A stretch of 64,000 nucleotides of DNA, from assembly GCF_007565055.1 (NCBI RefSeq), contig NC_044568.1, positions 45,092,156 through 45,156,155 on the forward strand, written 5' to 3'. Made by a program: the position numbers and the translations under genes. The notes beneath the pieces were generated by a model that ran no database searches, was not told the origin of the DNA, and saw nothing but the letters and a program-made list of their open reading frames with translations. Positions 1 through 10,959 of the stretch are shown piece by piece. Each line of letters begins with the position of its first letter. The stretch's first letter is position 1. The stretch is from Rhinopithecus roxellana. Lineage: Eukaryota > Chordata > Mammalia > Primates > Cercopithecidae.

Positions 1-1060
1 CATCTTCCCCAGCCCTGTATTGAAGAAGCTCCAGGCATAGTAGCTCAAGAATACTAAGGCCCCAATGCCCCCTACCTCAGCTAGCTCATAAGGCAGAGGT
101 TCCACCCTAGAAAGGACAAGCCACAAAGGCCAGACATTGCCATCTCTCCCAGTTTCCACTCGTAAGGTAAGGATGTCACTCCGTGGAAAAGTAGGAAAAA
201 CAGGTCTCCACCTCCAGCTTCAGTGCACTGGCTCATGGGTTAGGCCTGGGAAGAAATTCAGGCTACAAGAAAAAAGGGCTTCATGGCTCTGTCTGACTGA
301 ATTGACTTTATGTGAAACAGTGAATGGAGAACGCCATGCCTAAGGACATTGTCAAAAACAATGGGGATTTTGGTGGACAGCAACAAGGAGGAAGCTGGTA
401 GATTTGATACAAGAAAAATGGTATTGCAGTCAGAAGCTTAATACAGGGAAGCAGGAAAGAGACAGACAACAGTCATCTGAGGTCACATACAACTCTGGGG
501 GTAAAGAATGCTGTGTGCATGCACCAGGCTGTCCCTATTCAAGAGCAAGCAGAGCACATGCAGCCAGACCTGGAAGCATTCTACAAGCCACACAGAGACC
601 ATCAACACAGAGCAGAAGTCTTACTTGAGAAAGAAATTCAAGCACAACCTCTGACCAAACACAGAGTGAACAATAAGCTACTCTGATCCAGGGGTCACTC
701 CTAGAAAGCCAGGCTTTAGGAAAGTTAGTTACCACTGGCAGCCAGGAAGCCTGAGTGCATGCCCAAGGCTGTATCCTCTCAAGAGCAACCAGAGACGGAA
801 CCTCTAAGCTACCAGACTCTGGCTAAATGTGGGGCAAAAACAGTAAAGTCCTTAAATTGTGATAGAAGCTCCAAGACACACACATAGATATTGGTAAAGG
901 GAAAAATTTAGCTGGCTAAGGGGATGTCAGCAGAACCACTGACTAATTAGTGGCTATGCAAACCCAGAGGCAAACCCTAGGTAGCCAGGCCAAAACAAGA
1001 AGAAGAAAGATCTGAGCAGGGACATCAAAGCTACACATTGTGAGGAAAATAGACTTTGCA
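1..1060 (+). other. No gene; probable 5' region of an old L1
   Basis: The stretch has no credible exon; its short frames lack conservation signs. It is A-rich and runs without a clear break into recognisable L1 sequence after about 1060. I infer it is the decayed 5' untranslated region of the same L1, but I cannot match it base by base, so it could be another ancient repeat. Confidence 0.4.
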
Positions 1061-1424
1061 GAATAAGTTCAGCCCAACCACTATACAGATATGTAAATGG
1101 CCAAGCAAGGAACATCAGTATCCAAGGTTGCTACAATACATTAATCAAGAACCCCGCTTTTAAACAAAAATTATGAAGCATGCAGAAAAAGAGGGAAGTG
1201 TGCTCTATACATGGGCATAGAAGTCGGCAATAGAAAATGCCCTTGAAGAGTTACAGATGGTGGAATTAGCAGATACCAAAGTAGCTGTTATGAATATGCT
1301 CAAAGAACTAAAGGAAACTATGCTTAAAGAATTAAAAATATGATAAAATTGGCTCACCCAGCAGAAATAAAAATATTTAAAGGATCCAAATAGAAATTCT
1401 AGAGTTAAAAAAATACAATAACTG
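1061..1424 (+). mobile_element. L1 (L1M-type) fragment, ORF1 5' part
   Basis: Order and wording match the start of mammalian L1 ORF1: a coiled-coil-coding stretch with 'caaagaactaaagga' near 1300 and 'aaatagaaattct' near 1389, followed by the stretch that continues after the Alu. Stops and frameshifts interrupt it, so no ORF1 protein can be made. It is continuous with 1723-2560. Confidence 0.8.
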
Positions 1425-1722
1425 GGCCAGGCGCGGTGGCTCATGCCTGTAATCCCAGCACTTTGGGAGACTAAGGTGGGCGGATCATGAGGTCAGGAGA
1501 TCAAGACCATCCTGGCTAACACAGTGAAATCCTGTCTTTACTAAAAATACAAAAAATTAGCCGGGGATGGTAGCGGGCGCCTATAGTCCCAACTACTCAG
1601 GAGGCTGAGGCAGGAGAACGGGGTGAACCCGGGAGGCAGAGCTTGCAGTGAGCCGAGATCGTGCCACTGCATTCCAGCCTGGGTGACAGAACAAGACTTC
1701 ATCTCAAAAAAAAAAAAAAAAA
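1425..1722 (+). mobile_element. Alu (AluS/Y-type), full length
   Basis: Complete dimeric Alu with a poly-A tail near 1706-1726. The L1 word 'aaatacaataactg' occurs on both sides (about 1411 and 1723), a target-site duplication proving insertion into L1 ORF1. The 'catcctggctaacac' stretch suggests a relatively young AluY-like copy. Confidence 0.95.
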
Positions 1723-2560
1723 AAAATACAATAACTGAAACTTTAAAAAATTCATGAGAGCGCTCAACAACAGATTTGAGCAGGCCAAGAGTCAGCAGAC
1801 TTGAAGATTGATCAATGGAGATTGTGCATACTGAAGAACAGAGGAAAACAGAATGAAGAAAAAAATGAATAAAGCTTCAAAGTAATGTAGGATATCATAG
1901 GTACGTCAACATATGCATAATGAGTGTAGATGAAGGATAGGACAGAGAGTAAGGGAAAGAAATATTTGCAAAACGATGCCAAATAGTTTTCTAATTTTGA
2001 TTTAAAAAACATTAATCTGCACTAGCAAGAAGCTTAATGAACTCTAAGTGGAATAAATGCAAAGCAATCTACAACTATATACATCGTAGTGAAAATGTTG
2101 AGACACACCCTGAAAAAAAGAAATGTAAAGAAAATTTTGAAAGCAACAAGAGAAAAACAAACACTTACAAAGGAACCACAATAAGATTGGCAGCTGACTT
2201 CTTATCTGAACACTAAAGACAAGAAAGCAGTGGGAAAACATATTCAAAATGCTGAAAATCACACACAGACACACACACACACATTAACCAAGACTCCTAT
2301 ATCCAGCAAAACCATCTTTCAAAAATGAAGATGAAACAACAATATTCTTGTATAAACAGAAACAGAGAATTTGTTGCCAGCAGTTTTGCCTTACAAAAAA
2401 ATACTAAAGTCCTTCAGACTGAAAGCAAGTTACATCAGAGAGTAACTTAAATCCACATAATAAGACAAAGAATGCACATAAAAGTAATTGTATAGATAAT
2501 CACAAAAAATACATACTTGCATTTTTATTCTTTCTTCCTGACTGATTTAAATAGCAATTA
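1723..2560 (+). mobile_element. L1 ORF1 remainder and start of intergenic spacer
   Basis: Continues L1 ORF1: RNA-binding and C-terminal coding blocks are recognisable ('gcagctgacttct' at 2191, 'atatccagcaaaac' at 2300, 'ccttcagactgaaa' at 2411). A short CA stretch (about 2264-2281) interrupts it. Many stops; non-functional. Confidence 0.85.
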
Positions 2561-2664
2561 CATATTATACATATTATATAAATAGATTATATATATAGAT
2601 TTTATATAGATCTATATACAGATTATATGTAGATATTGTGTGTGTGTGCATGCGTGTGTTTGTA
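2561..2664. repeat. AT-rich and TG simple sequence
   Basis: Alternating TATA/TAGAT sequence followed by a short TG run, at the boundary between L1 and a DNA-transposon remnant. Low complexity only. Confidence 0.7.
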
Positions 2665-2669
2665 TACAT

Positions 2670-3010
2670 ACATAGAGTCATTCCTTATTTTCCGTGAAGA
2701 TTTGTTCCAGGACTTCTCAGGAATACAAAAATTCACAGATGCTCAAGTCCCTGATATAAAATGGTATACTATTTGCAGATAACCTGTGCACATCACCCTG
2801 TATACTTTAAATCATCTATAGATTACTTACAATACCTAATACAATGTAAATGCTGTGTAAATAGTTGTCATATTGTACTACTATGGAGAAAATAATAACC
2901 AAAAAGTCTGTACATCTTCAGTACAGATGCAACTTTTCGAGTATTTTTAATCCACAGTTGGTTGAATTCACAGATACAAAGCCCACACAACACAGAGAGG
3001 GTCAACGGTG
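2670..3010 (+). mobile_element. MER2/Tigger-like DNA transposon remnant
   Basis: Non-autonomous TcMar-Tigger-type element: 'ttccaggac', 'gatgctcaagtccc', 'actttaaatcatct' and the terminal 'ttggttgaatt...cacagata' block appear in the expected order over about 340 bp. It interrupts the L1, whose spacer resumes after about 3060. The subfamily name is from memory. Confidence 0.7.
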
Positions 3011-3059
3011 CGTGTGTGTAGACATACATTATATATATGTATTTTATGTAGATATACTT

Positions 3060-3382
3060 AAGGTATAGCTATGCTGAAACATACAGAAAGATAATATATT
3101 TCACAATAACAGCACAAAGGAGGCAGGTAGAAATAAGATGTGTCGGGATAAGGAAATGATACCAGATGGTACCACAAAACCGCAAGAGAAATGAAGAGAA
3201 CCAGAAATTGCAAATAAAAAGGCTAATATAGCAATCTCTATAAATATATGACTGCTCTCTTTTCTTCTCTCAGTTCCTTTAAAAGGCAGATGATATAAAA
3301 TAATCATAATTACATGTTATTGGGTTTGTAACACACAGAGGTATAAAATGTGTGATAGTGATAGCAGCAGGAGGCAGCCAAA
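3060..3382 (+). mobile_element. L1 inter-ORF spacer fragment
   Basis: Shows the spacer of L1M elements: 'aaataagatgtgtc' at 3131, 'aaatgataccaga' at 3153, 'aagagaaatgaaga' at 3184, and 'ttgggtttgtaacacac' near 3320. It ends where the solo LTR begins. Confidence 0.75.
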
Positions 3383-4214
3383 TGCCTTGACAGATGGGGG
3401 CAGATACCCAGTGAAACCCCACCTCCAAGCAGAAGACAGTTTAAAACCTGAAAGCCCAACTACAAGTTAAATTCTTGGACTGGATTGAGAGCTTGTCCTC
3501 CTGTTTCATGTGCTTTCCTCTGATTGATCCCCAACCTTAACCTATTTTACATGTACCTACTCTTTCCTAATCGGTTTTCTACACTGTCATGCCCACCTTT
3601 GAGTGGTATCTTTGCTTTAACCTTTTGCATACTCACAAACCAATCAGCATGCACTCCCCATCTGGTGCCTATAAAGACCCCAGAGTCAGTCGGTGGAGGG
3701 AGAGATGGCTTGATTTCATGAAGAGACAACCTGACTTCAGGGAAGACAACCTGCCCATCCCATCCCCTCTCCAATTCCCCTCTCCAGCTCCCCTCTCTGC
3801 TGAGAGCTGTTTTCGTGGCTCAGTGAAATTATCTGCCTTCACCAACCTTCAGTCGTCACATGACCTCATTCTTCCTGGATGCTGGACAAGAGCTCAAGAT
3901 CCATGGAGTGCGGGTACCCAGAAAAGGTTGTCACACTGGCCCTTGGCCCTTGCAGGCAGAGGATATCTGCCCCACAGGATGAGGCAAAAGGCCAGCTGAG
4001 CTAACACACCACCAGCCATTGGACTGCAGATGGCAGAACTAAAAGAACACTGTAACACCCCTTCTGGGGCTTTGGGGTTACAGGAACCCTCACCTGGATG
4101 CTGCCATGTTCCCCTCAAGGTGACACATATGGTCTGGCCGTGGGTCCCGCACTCGCTCATTCACATGCTTCATATTGCAAGGGGCTGAGAGTGGTGGGCC
4201 GTGTAGATGGGACA
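3383..4214 (+). mobile_element. Solo ERV LTR (ERV1-like), about 830 bp
   Basis: LTR-like layout: 'ccaatcag' CAAT-type box at 3640, TATA-type 'tataaag' at 3670, pyrimidine-rich sequence near 3755-3800, then a U5-like tract ending near '...gaca' at 4214. It lies within the L1 spacer. No internal retroviral genes flank it, so it is a solo LTR. I cannot name the family securely, and the exact ends and target duplication are uncertain. The open frame over 3589-3999 is not retroviral protein. Confidence 0.65.
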
Positions 4215-4430
4215 ATGAAGAAGAAATAGGGAAACAAGCAAACAAACAAAAAAAGAAACAAAATAAAAAACACAATGACAGATATAAATCCAACCATATC
4301 AATAATAACATTATGTAAATATATTACACAATATAATCAAAAACAAAAAATGTCATCCCAGATCAGTGCCATGCGGCCTACTGGAGACTCATCTTAGATG
4401 CAAAAACACAAATAGATTAAAGGTAAAATA
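4215..4430 (+). mobile_element. L1 spacer/ORF2 start fragment
   Basis: Resumes L1 sequence: 'gaagaagaaata' at 4215, 'catatcaataataac' near 4293, and the 'gagactcatctta' block near 4384 correspond to the start of the ORF2 endonuclease domain. Strongly decayed. Confidence 0.75.
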
Positions 4431-4726
4431 GGCCAGGCGTGGTGGCTCATGCCTGTAATCCCAGCACTTTGGGAGGCTGAGGCGAGCGGATCACAAGGTC
4501 AGAAGATCGAGACCATCCTGGCTAACACGGTGAAATCCCATCTCTACTAAAAATACAAAAACTTAGTTGGGTGTGGTGGCATGCCCTGTAGTCTCAGCTG
4601 CTTGGAAGGCTGAGGCAGGAGAATTGCTTGAACCTGGGAGGCAGAGGTTGCAGCAAGCCGAGATTGCACCACTGCACTCCAGCCTGGGCAACAGAGCAAG
4701 ACTCTTTCTCAAAAAGAAAAGAAAAA
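4431..4726 (+). mobile_element. Alu, full length
   Basis: Complete Alu ending in a mixed A/G tail. Target duplication 'aaaggtaaa(a/g)ta' flanks it (about 4419 and 4729). Inserted in L1 ORF2. Confidence 0.95.
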
Positions 4727-5905
4727 TGAAAAGGTAAAGTAATGGAAAAGATATACCATGGAAAAAATGGAAAAAAGCCGCCAAAGAGCTGGAGTGGCTA
4801 GACTCCACTCTAGTGGTGGAGTACAAAAAAGACTTCAAGATAAGAATTGTTACTAGAGACAGAGGGATTATTTAATAATACTAAAAATAATGTCAACCTA
4901 CCAAGAACATAGCACATTTACAAACATATATACACCTTAATGAAAGCCCCAAATACATGAAGCAAAAACTGACAGTATCAGAGGAAGAATCAGACAATTC
5001 AAAAATAAAAGTTGGAGGCTTCAATAGCTCACTTTCTGTAGTAGATAATTCAAATACCTGTAGCATGAAAAAAAATAAATATTTAAGAAGAGATGGATAT
5101 CCCAGTTACCCTGATTTGATTACATGAATGTAACAAATCGTCACATGTAATCTGAAAATATATACATTGAATATCCATTAATTTTAAAAATTAAAAGTGA
5201 TGAATTTTAAAAACTAAATATATATTTTAAAAGAACAGCTAGGCAAAAGATCAACCGGGACATATACAATCTGAATGAAGCTGTAAACCAACTAAACCTA
5301 CCAAATGTAATTAGATTTAATAGACCTACATCTAAATAGAACATTCCCAGCCACCAACAGCAACAACACACTCTTCTCAAAATCACAGGAAATATTCTCT
5401 GAGAGAGACAATATACAAGGTCATAAAAAGAAAGCCTCAATAAATCTAAAAGGGTTGAAATCATACAGAGTGTTTTTCTCCAACACAATAAATGAAATTA
5501 AAAATCAATAACGAGGAAATTTTGAAAAATCATAAATATGTGGAAATTTAAAAACATACTCCTAAACAATAAATGGATCAAATAAGAAACCACAGGGACA
5601 TTAGACCATACTTTGAGATAAATGAAATCAAATGTACAACATCCTAAAGTTCACGGGATACAGCTAACACAGTGCTCGGAGGAAATTTATAGTTGTAAAC
5701 ACCTGTATTGAAAATGAAGAAAACGGTAAAATTTAACCTGGCCTTTTACCTTAAGAAGCTGGAAAAAAAAAAAATAACTAAAAAGTAAGCAGAAGAAAGA
5801 AAATAATAAAGATTCGACTGCATGTAAACTAGAGAGTAGGAAAACAATAGAGGATACCAATAAAACACAAAGTTTGTTCTCTGAAAAGATTAACAAATTT
5901 ATAGA
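4727..5905 (+). mobile_element. L1 ORF2 fragment (endonuclease to early RT region)
   Basis: Long stretch colinear with L1 ORF2: 'gatataccatggaaa' at 4750, 'aaaataaaagttgga' at 5000, 'cattcttctc'-like block at 5370, 'aaatatgtggaaattt' at 5534, and 'ctctgaaaagattaac' at 5879. Many stops. No ORF2 protein is encoded. Confidence 0.85.
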
Positions 5906-6190
5906 AGTTTAATTTTTTTATTGGTACACAATACTTGTATACTTATTTATGGGGTATATGTGACATTTTGTTATATGCACAGGATACTTAATGACCATGG
6001 TAATTGTGGTATTATAAAACATTTTTAGATAGACTAATCTAGAAAATGAGAGCGAAGACTTAAATAACGAACGTCAGGAATAAAAGAAGGTCTATCACTA
6101 TTCAGCTTACAGAAATACAAAAGATCATACCACCACATACTATACCAAAAAATAGATAACTTAAGTGAAATGGACAAATTCTTAGAATGA
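5906..6190 (+). mobile_element. L1-derived segments
   Basis: 5906-6010 ('ttatggggtatatgtgac') looks like inserted retroelement 3' sequence. 6015-6190 resumes ORF2 ('gaaatacaaaagatcat', 'gaaatggacaaattctta'). At about 6190 it jumps to the L1 3' end, so most of ORF2, including the catalytic RT core, is missing. Confidence 0.65.
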
Positions 6191-6645
6191 CACAAATTAT
6201 TCATAATAGCCAAAAGATGGAGACAACCAAAACGTTCATCAACTGATATATAGATAAATAAAATGAGAGGTGAATGCATGCTACAACATTGATGACTCTT
6301 GGAAATGTTATGCTAAGTGAAGGAAGCCAATCATAAAAGACCAACACTGTATATGATTCCATTTACATGAGTGTCCAGAAGAGGCAGATTTAGAGACACA
6401 GAAACCAGATTAATGGTTGCTTAGGGCTAGAGGAAAGGTGTGGTAGGAGTGGCGTAGGGATTGATTGCTCATGGGCATGGGGTATCATTTAGGGGAGATG
6501 AAAACGTTCTAAACTTAGATTATAATGATGGTTACACAAACCTGTGAATATACTAATAAAAATTGAATCATTCACTTTAAATCAGTGAATTATATGTGAA
6601 TCATATCTTAATAAAATGTTTTTTTAATTAAAAAAATATATCAGA
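6190..6645 (+). mobile_element. L1 3' end (L1MA/MB-like)
   Basis: Contains the end of ORF2/3' UTR: 'cataatagccaaaaga' at 6201, 'ttatgctaagtgaagg' at 6308, 'gattccatttacatga' at 6354, 'gatggttacacaa' at 6527, and a terminal 'cttaataaaatg'. Confidence 0.85.
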
Positions 6646-7107
6646 AGACTTAATTGTTACCAAAACACCAGGGGTTTGGTCTAGGTCCTGCTGCTCACTG
6701 CACAGAAAACCAGTCACTGAAACAATGAATATTGCCCCAGAGGAAGGTACTGCAGCCAAGGAGATGGGAGATCAGTATCAAATCCATCTCCCTGACCTAC
6801 TAAAACTAGGCATTCATATAATAGGGAAGAAACGTAACTGTGTGTGGGAAAACAGAAATTAGGGAGGGTTAAGGAAGACAAGCTGGTCAACAGGAAGCAG
6901 GTGGTCACTTAGACAATCATGATGGGTGAGGGGTCTGACATCTCATTGTGAAGATGCAGTGGTCTCTTGAGTTTCAGTTCCTTGATTCTATCTGGGAGGC
7001 CTGAGAGTCGGTTTCCTGAGAAAGGAACTCAGACAAGACAAATGGAACTTTCTAAGATTCCAAGACTGGGAAGATCACTTTCTATGTTCATTCATCAGAA
7101 ACCATGA
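6646..7107. other. Unique sequence, no gene seen
   Basis: No recognisable repeat or exon. The open frames here are short and have no start context or domain. Confidence 0.5.
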
Positions 7108-7429
7108 GGCTGGGCATGGTGGTTCACGCCTGTAATCCCAGCACTTTGGGAGGCTGAGGCCGTTGGATCACCTGAGGTCAGGAGTTCAAGACCAACCTGG
7201 TCAACATGGTGAAACCCCGTCTCTACTAAATATGCAAAAATTAACCAGCATGGTGTCGGGCACCTGTAATCCCAGCTACTTGGGAGGCTGAGGTGGGAGA
7301 ATCGCTTGAACCTGGGAGGCGGAGGCTGCAGTGAACCATGATTGTGCCACTGCACTCCAGCCTTGGCAACAGAGTGAGACCTCATCTCAAAAAAAAAAAA
7401 GGAAAAGAAAGAAAGAAAAAGAAAAAAAG
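7108..7429 (+). mobile_element. Alu (AluS-type), full length
   Basis: Complete Alu with a long impure A/G tail. Duplicated flanks 'gaaaccatga' and 'gaagccatga' mark the target site. The 113-codon minus-strand frame at 7095-7436 is ordinary antisense Alu. Confidence 0.95.
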
Positions 7430-8345
7430 AAGCCATGAATAGCAGTTCTACGGAACAATTGAGTAGGTTTCATAATCCTAGGCCCAATAAAGTCCCTGGT
7501 GGCTTGAAGGTAGGAATTTTGGTCCTCTGCCCTCTGTAATAAGGTCCTTGCTGATTAAGATAAAAAGATGGAGTGAAAAGAGCAAGAATCTTGTATTTAG
7601 AGCACAGAAACATGAGTCCTCCTTTCCTGGTTGAGTAATCTCTCACTAGCCTCAGTTTCCTCACCTGTAAAAGGGAATGATGGCATCTACATTGCTAGAT
7701 TGTTGGAACAATTCCTGGCTGCATATAAAATGCTTTCTGCCTTGTATAGCACAGAGCACACCCTTAATAGATAATCAGTGTTGTAATGATCAATGCAGTC
7801 AAAGTATTGTGAAGATTAAAGGAAGGTGCTAAGGATTTGTTTTCAGCTCCTGAAAACCAATACAGTGCTTAAGATATGTTTTCTAAATGAATGAACAAAT
7901 GACTGCCATACCATTCTGTGTGGCATGATGGCTCCTGAAAACAGATCTGATGTGTCAAAATGCTGAACAGCATGAGGAATAACTCCTGAAATAGAAACCC
8001 TAGAGAAATTGACTTTTTAAGTTTTTTTTCTTACAAAAATGGACTATGAAGAAGACAGATGGGAAAAAAGACACCCAGCCTCAACTTCAAACATAAATTA
8101 GGTGTGACAATAAGGGCAATGTGCAGTCATGAATATTTAGGGGAATAATCCCAGAGGAACAGGTAGACCTAAGCTGATAAGCCCTGCCCTGGGGCCTTGG
8201 CACTGGGAGAGTGAGAGGGTGGGAAGGTAATCTTGGGGCTGTCATGCCCCAAGGCAAAGTGATGCCTAAATTTCTGTTTTTTAATGTGAAAAACCAAAGC
8301 CAAATGGGATCAATGGTACTGTTTTGGAGGAAGAGGATATATTTA
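7430..8345. other. Mostly unique sequence with a MIR fragment
   Basis: A plus-strand MIR-type block is visible around 7640-7790 ('cctcagtttcctcacctgtaaa'-class core, then a degenerate tail). The rest shows no repeat, exon or motif that I can support. Confidence 0.55.
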
Positions 8346-8720
8346 TTTGGCATCCACCCTGTGAAGCCCTGGAAGTGGGTTATCTTATTTAATTGACACA
8401 ACAAGCCTGTGAAGCTGATATTGTTACTCCCATTTTCCAGATGAGATAACTGTGTTTACAAGAGGAATGTGCCATACCTTAGAATATGTATCCAGTTGTG
8501 CCAGGATCAACGCTTCTAGGGCTTTACAATTCATTTGTTCCTCACAATGACACTGTGAAGTGGAGATCACTATTTTCATCACCACGTTCATCACCATGAA
8601 CAGATGAAGAAACACAGGGAGGTGAGGTTACTTGCCCAAGGTCACTCTGATACCCACCTGAACCCAGCTGTCTGGCTCTAGAGTCCCTATTCTTAAGCAC
8701 AATACTATGTAGACTCTAGT
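8346..8720 (-). mobile_element. MIR-type SINE sequence, possibly two copies
   Basis: Two MIR-like cores in reverse orientation: 'cattttccagatgag' at 8432 and the 'gaggttacttgccca...ggtcac' block at 8623-8645. Ancient mammalian SINE. Confidence 0.7.
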
Positions 8721-8811
8721 TAGCAGCAAATCAGGATTCCAACTCATGTCTATTTCCTTTGCTCTGCTCCACCACGCTCCCTTCCCATAGGAAACAATGT
8801 AGCTATTAGAA

Positions 8812-8945
8812 GTGTTGGGTGGTGGCTCATGCCTGCAATCTCAGCACTTTGGGAGGCAGAGGCAGGAGAATCACTTGAGCTCAAGAGTTCAAGACCAGCC
8901 TGGGAAAGAGTGATATAACATCTCTAACAAAGAAAAAGAAGAAGA
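8812..8945 (+). mobile_element. Alu left monomer (FLAM-like)
   Basis: Only the left half of Alu is present ('tggctcatgcctgcaat' to a short A-rich tail near 8930-8945), so it is a free monomer or truncated copy. Confidence 0.8.
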
Positions 8946-9429
8946 AATGTCACCTCTGGAAAAAAAAAAATTGACCAGAATTGGAAAATCTTAAATTCCT
9001 ACAAGGGTGGATCAAGGGAAGCCAGTCAGGTGAGCCAGAGAAGTCAGAAGTTGGGGCCAGCTGGGTCAGTTGTACCCCATGCAAAGGGGGAAGCCACCAA
9101 AAGCTGTCATAAACCACCTGTTGTCATAAGAAATTGAGGACCCAGTATCACTAGATTTTAATGTGGATTCTTCCACATTGTAAAATACTGAATCATCAAT
9201 CGAGTGCATCTACACAAAATTTGGAAAGATGGAAAATGACTGTGTACCATCAAGTCAAGAGAGTAGTCCCTAGATGAGAGTGGAGACAGAAGGGAGCAGG
9301 AAGTGCTGGTCCTGCCCTTTTCCGTGATCTGTGCTAGCTATGCCGTTGTGCTCACACTGTGCTAATTTATCAAGCTGTATGCTTGGAATATGGCACTTTT
9401 CTGTAGGCATATTATACTTAAAGTTTTTT
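8946..9429. other. Unique sequence, no gene seen
   Basis: No repeat family or exon recognised. Confidence 0.5.
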
Positions 9430-9760
9430 GGTTGGGTGTGGTGGCTCATGCCTGTAATCCTAACACTTTGGGAGGCCAAGGCAAGCAGATCGTTTGAGCC
9501 CAGGAGCTGGAGACCAGCCTGGGCAACATGGTGAAACCCAGTCTCTACAAAAGCATAAAAAAGTAGTCAGGAATGGTGGCACATGCTTGTGATCCCTCAG
9601 GAGGCTGAGGTGGGAGGATCATCTGGGCCAAGGGAGGTCGAGGCTGCAGTGAGCTGTGATTGTGCCACTGCACTCCAGCCTGGGTGACAGAGCAAGACCC
9701 TGTCTCAAAATAATCAAATAAATAAATAAATAAATAAATAGATAAATAAATATATGAGAA
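9430..9760 (+). mobile_element. Alu (old AluJ/S-type) with (AAAT)n tail
   Basis: Divergent full-length Alu whose poly-A tail has become an AAAT microsatellite (about 9714-9753). Confidence 0.93.
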
Positions 9761-10299
9761 AAGAGAACCTTTTCTACCTCCCTCCAATCCCTGCCCTCTC
9801 CCACCCCATTGGGGAAGACGGAGAAGAAGGTTTGGAATTATATGCAAGACTCCGTCTCAGACAAAAAAAAAATGTTTTTTGTTGTTTTTGTTTTGTTTTG
9901 TTTTTTATCTTGGAACTCAAAATAACTCTCTAAGTCAAATACAACTCAGGTCATGGATTTGCTAGTATAAGTTACCTCTGTTAAACCTTTTGGGAACCAT
10001 TTTTCTGAATCAGCTTTTTTGTGCTGAATCATGTCATGTTACATTCAGGGGCAGAGATACAACATCACAGGACACACCCTATGATTCGATACTATTAGGA
10101 ACCTTGCAACCCAGAGAGCTTCTTGACAATGCAAGAGAGAGTTGCTTCTGGCAGTGGTGAGCTCCCCTTTGCTGTAGGCCTGAGGGATAGACAACTCATT
10201 CTCAGGCATTCTGCTGAGGACTTGAGAGAAGGAGCTGAACAAGAAGACCATAAGTTTCCTTCTGGCCCTAAGACCCGAAGAATCCAAGATCAGCCATCT
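9761..10299. other. Unique or unassigned sequence
   Basis: Contains a short (GTTTT)n stretch at about 9876-9905, otherwise no feature. The opposed frames over 10045-10374 have no recognisable product. Confidence 0.45.
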
Positions 10300-10486
10300 T
10301 TCCATTCATTCAACAAATACATACTTAGCACCTCCTTCATTTCAGATGTGTGTCCAGCACTGGAAATTCAGTGAACAAATCCATTGAGATCCCATTTAAA
10401 GACCCTGTAAACCATCAAGGAAGGAAGACATTGAGCAAGTTGAGCGGAGAGGAGAATGGTAAGAAAAGATGAAGGAGTCATTGAAC
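10300..10486 (+). repeat. Direct-repeat copy 1 (unexpanded GGAA seed)
   Basis: Begins like the ancient 'cattcattcaacaaa' L2/MIR-associated repeat. It shares with 10960-11712 the ordered words 'ccagca(c/t)tgga', 'gatccca', 'ggaaggaag' and 'gagaggagaatg', at roughly 75-80% identity by eye in the core. Here the purine seed is only two or three GGAA units. It ends where the LTR starts. Confidence 0.7.
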
Positions 10487-10945
10487 AAAAAGGGCTTGCT
10501 GTCTGACGCACTAGAAACCAACACTAAGACACCAGGTTTTGGAAAAAAGAAAGGCTTTATATTGAAAGTCAACTCCCAAGGAGACAGAAATCAAGCTCAA
10601 CTCTGTCTCCCTATGCTGGTTTTAAGGTAGTATTTTTATCAGAGAAGATTAAGTGGGTGGATTCTGAGATTAGTAGGTGATTGGTGGAAGGAAAGGGGAG
10701 GTCTGGAAAGTACTCGATCATGCACAGTTATCTCTGCATGCTCTCTCATGGTTCACGTATGCAAATTTGGGAGGAGTTAGTCTGAAAGGTGGTGGAAGTT
10801 CAGGTTGTGATGTTAGCAAGCTGGTACTGTGCAGACTCTAGTTGGCTGTTTTGTTCTAATCAACTTTAGCTAATTCTTTTATCTCATAAGTGGAGGGAGT
10901 TTCTGTGTTTCAGCCAGTTCTTTCTTTTCTCATCTGCCATTCTGC
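10487..10945 (-). mobile_element. LTR-like element, minus strand
   Basis: Read on the minus strand it resembles an ERV LTR: a TATA-like AT-rich stretch, an A(A)TATAAAG poly-A-type signal (complement of 'ctttatatt' at 10554) and a U5-like tract with GCGTCAGACAGCAAGCC near the end. No internal viral genes. Family not assigned. Confidence 0.5.
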
Positions 10946-10959
10946 AAATGCAAGAATTT

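Noticed and set aside
3589..3999. 136-codon frame in the solo LTR
   Set aside because: Lies across LTR promoter and U5-like sequence with no viral protein similarity that I recognise.
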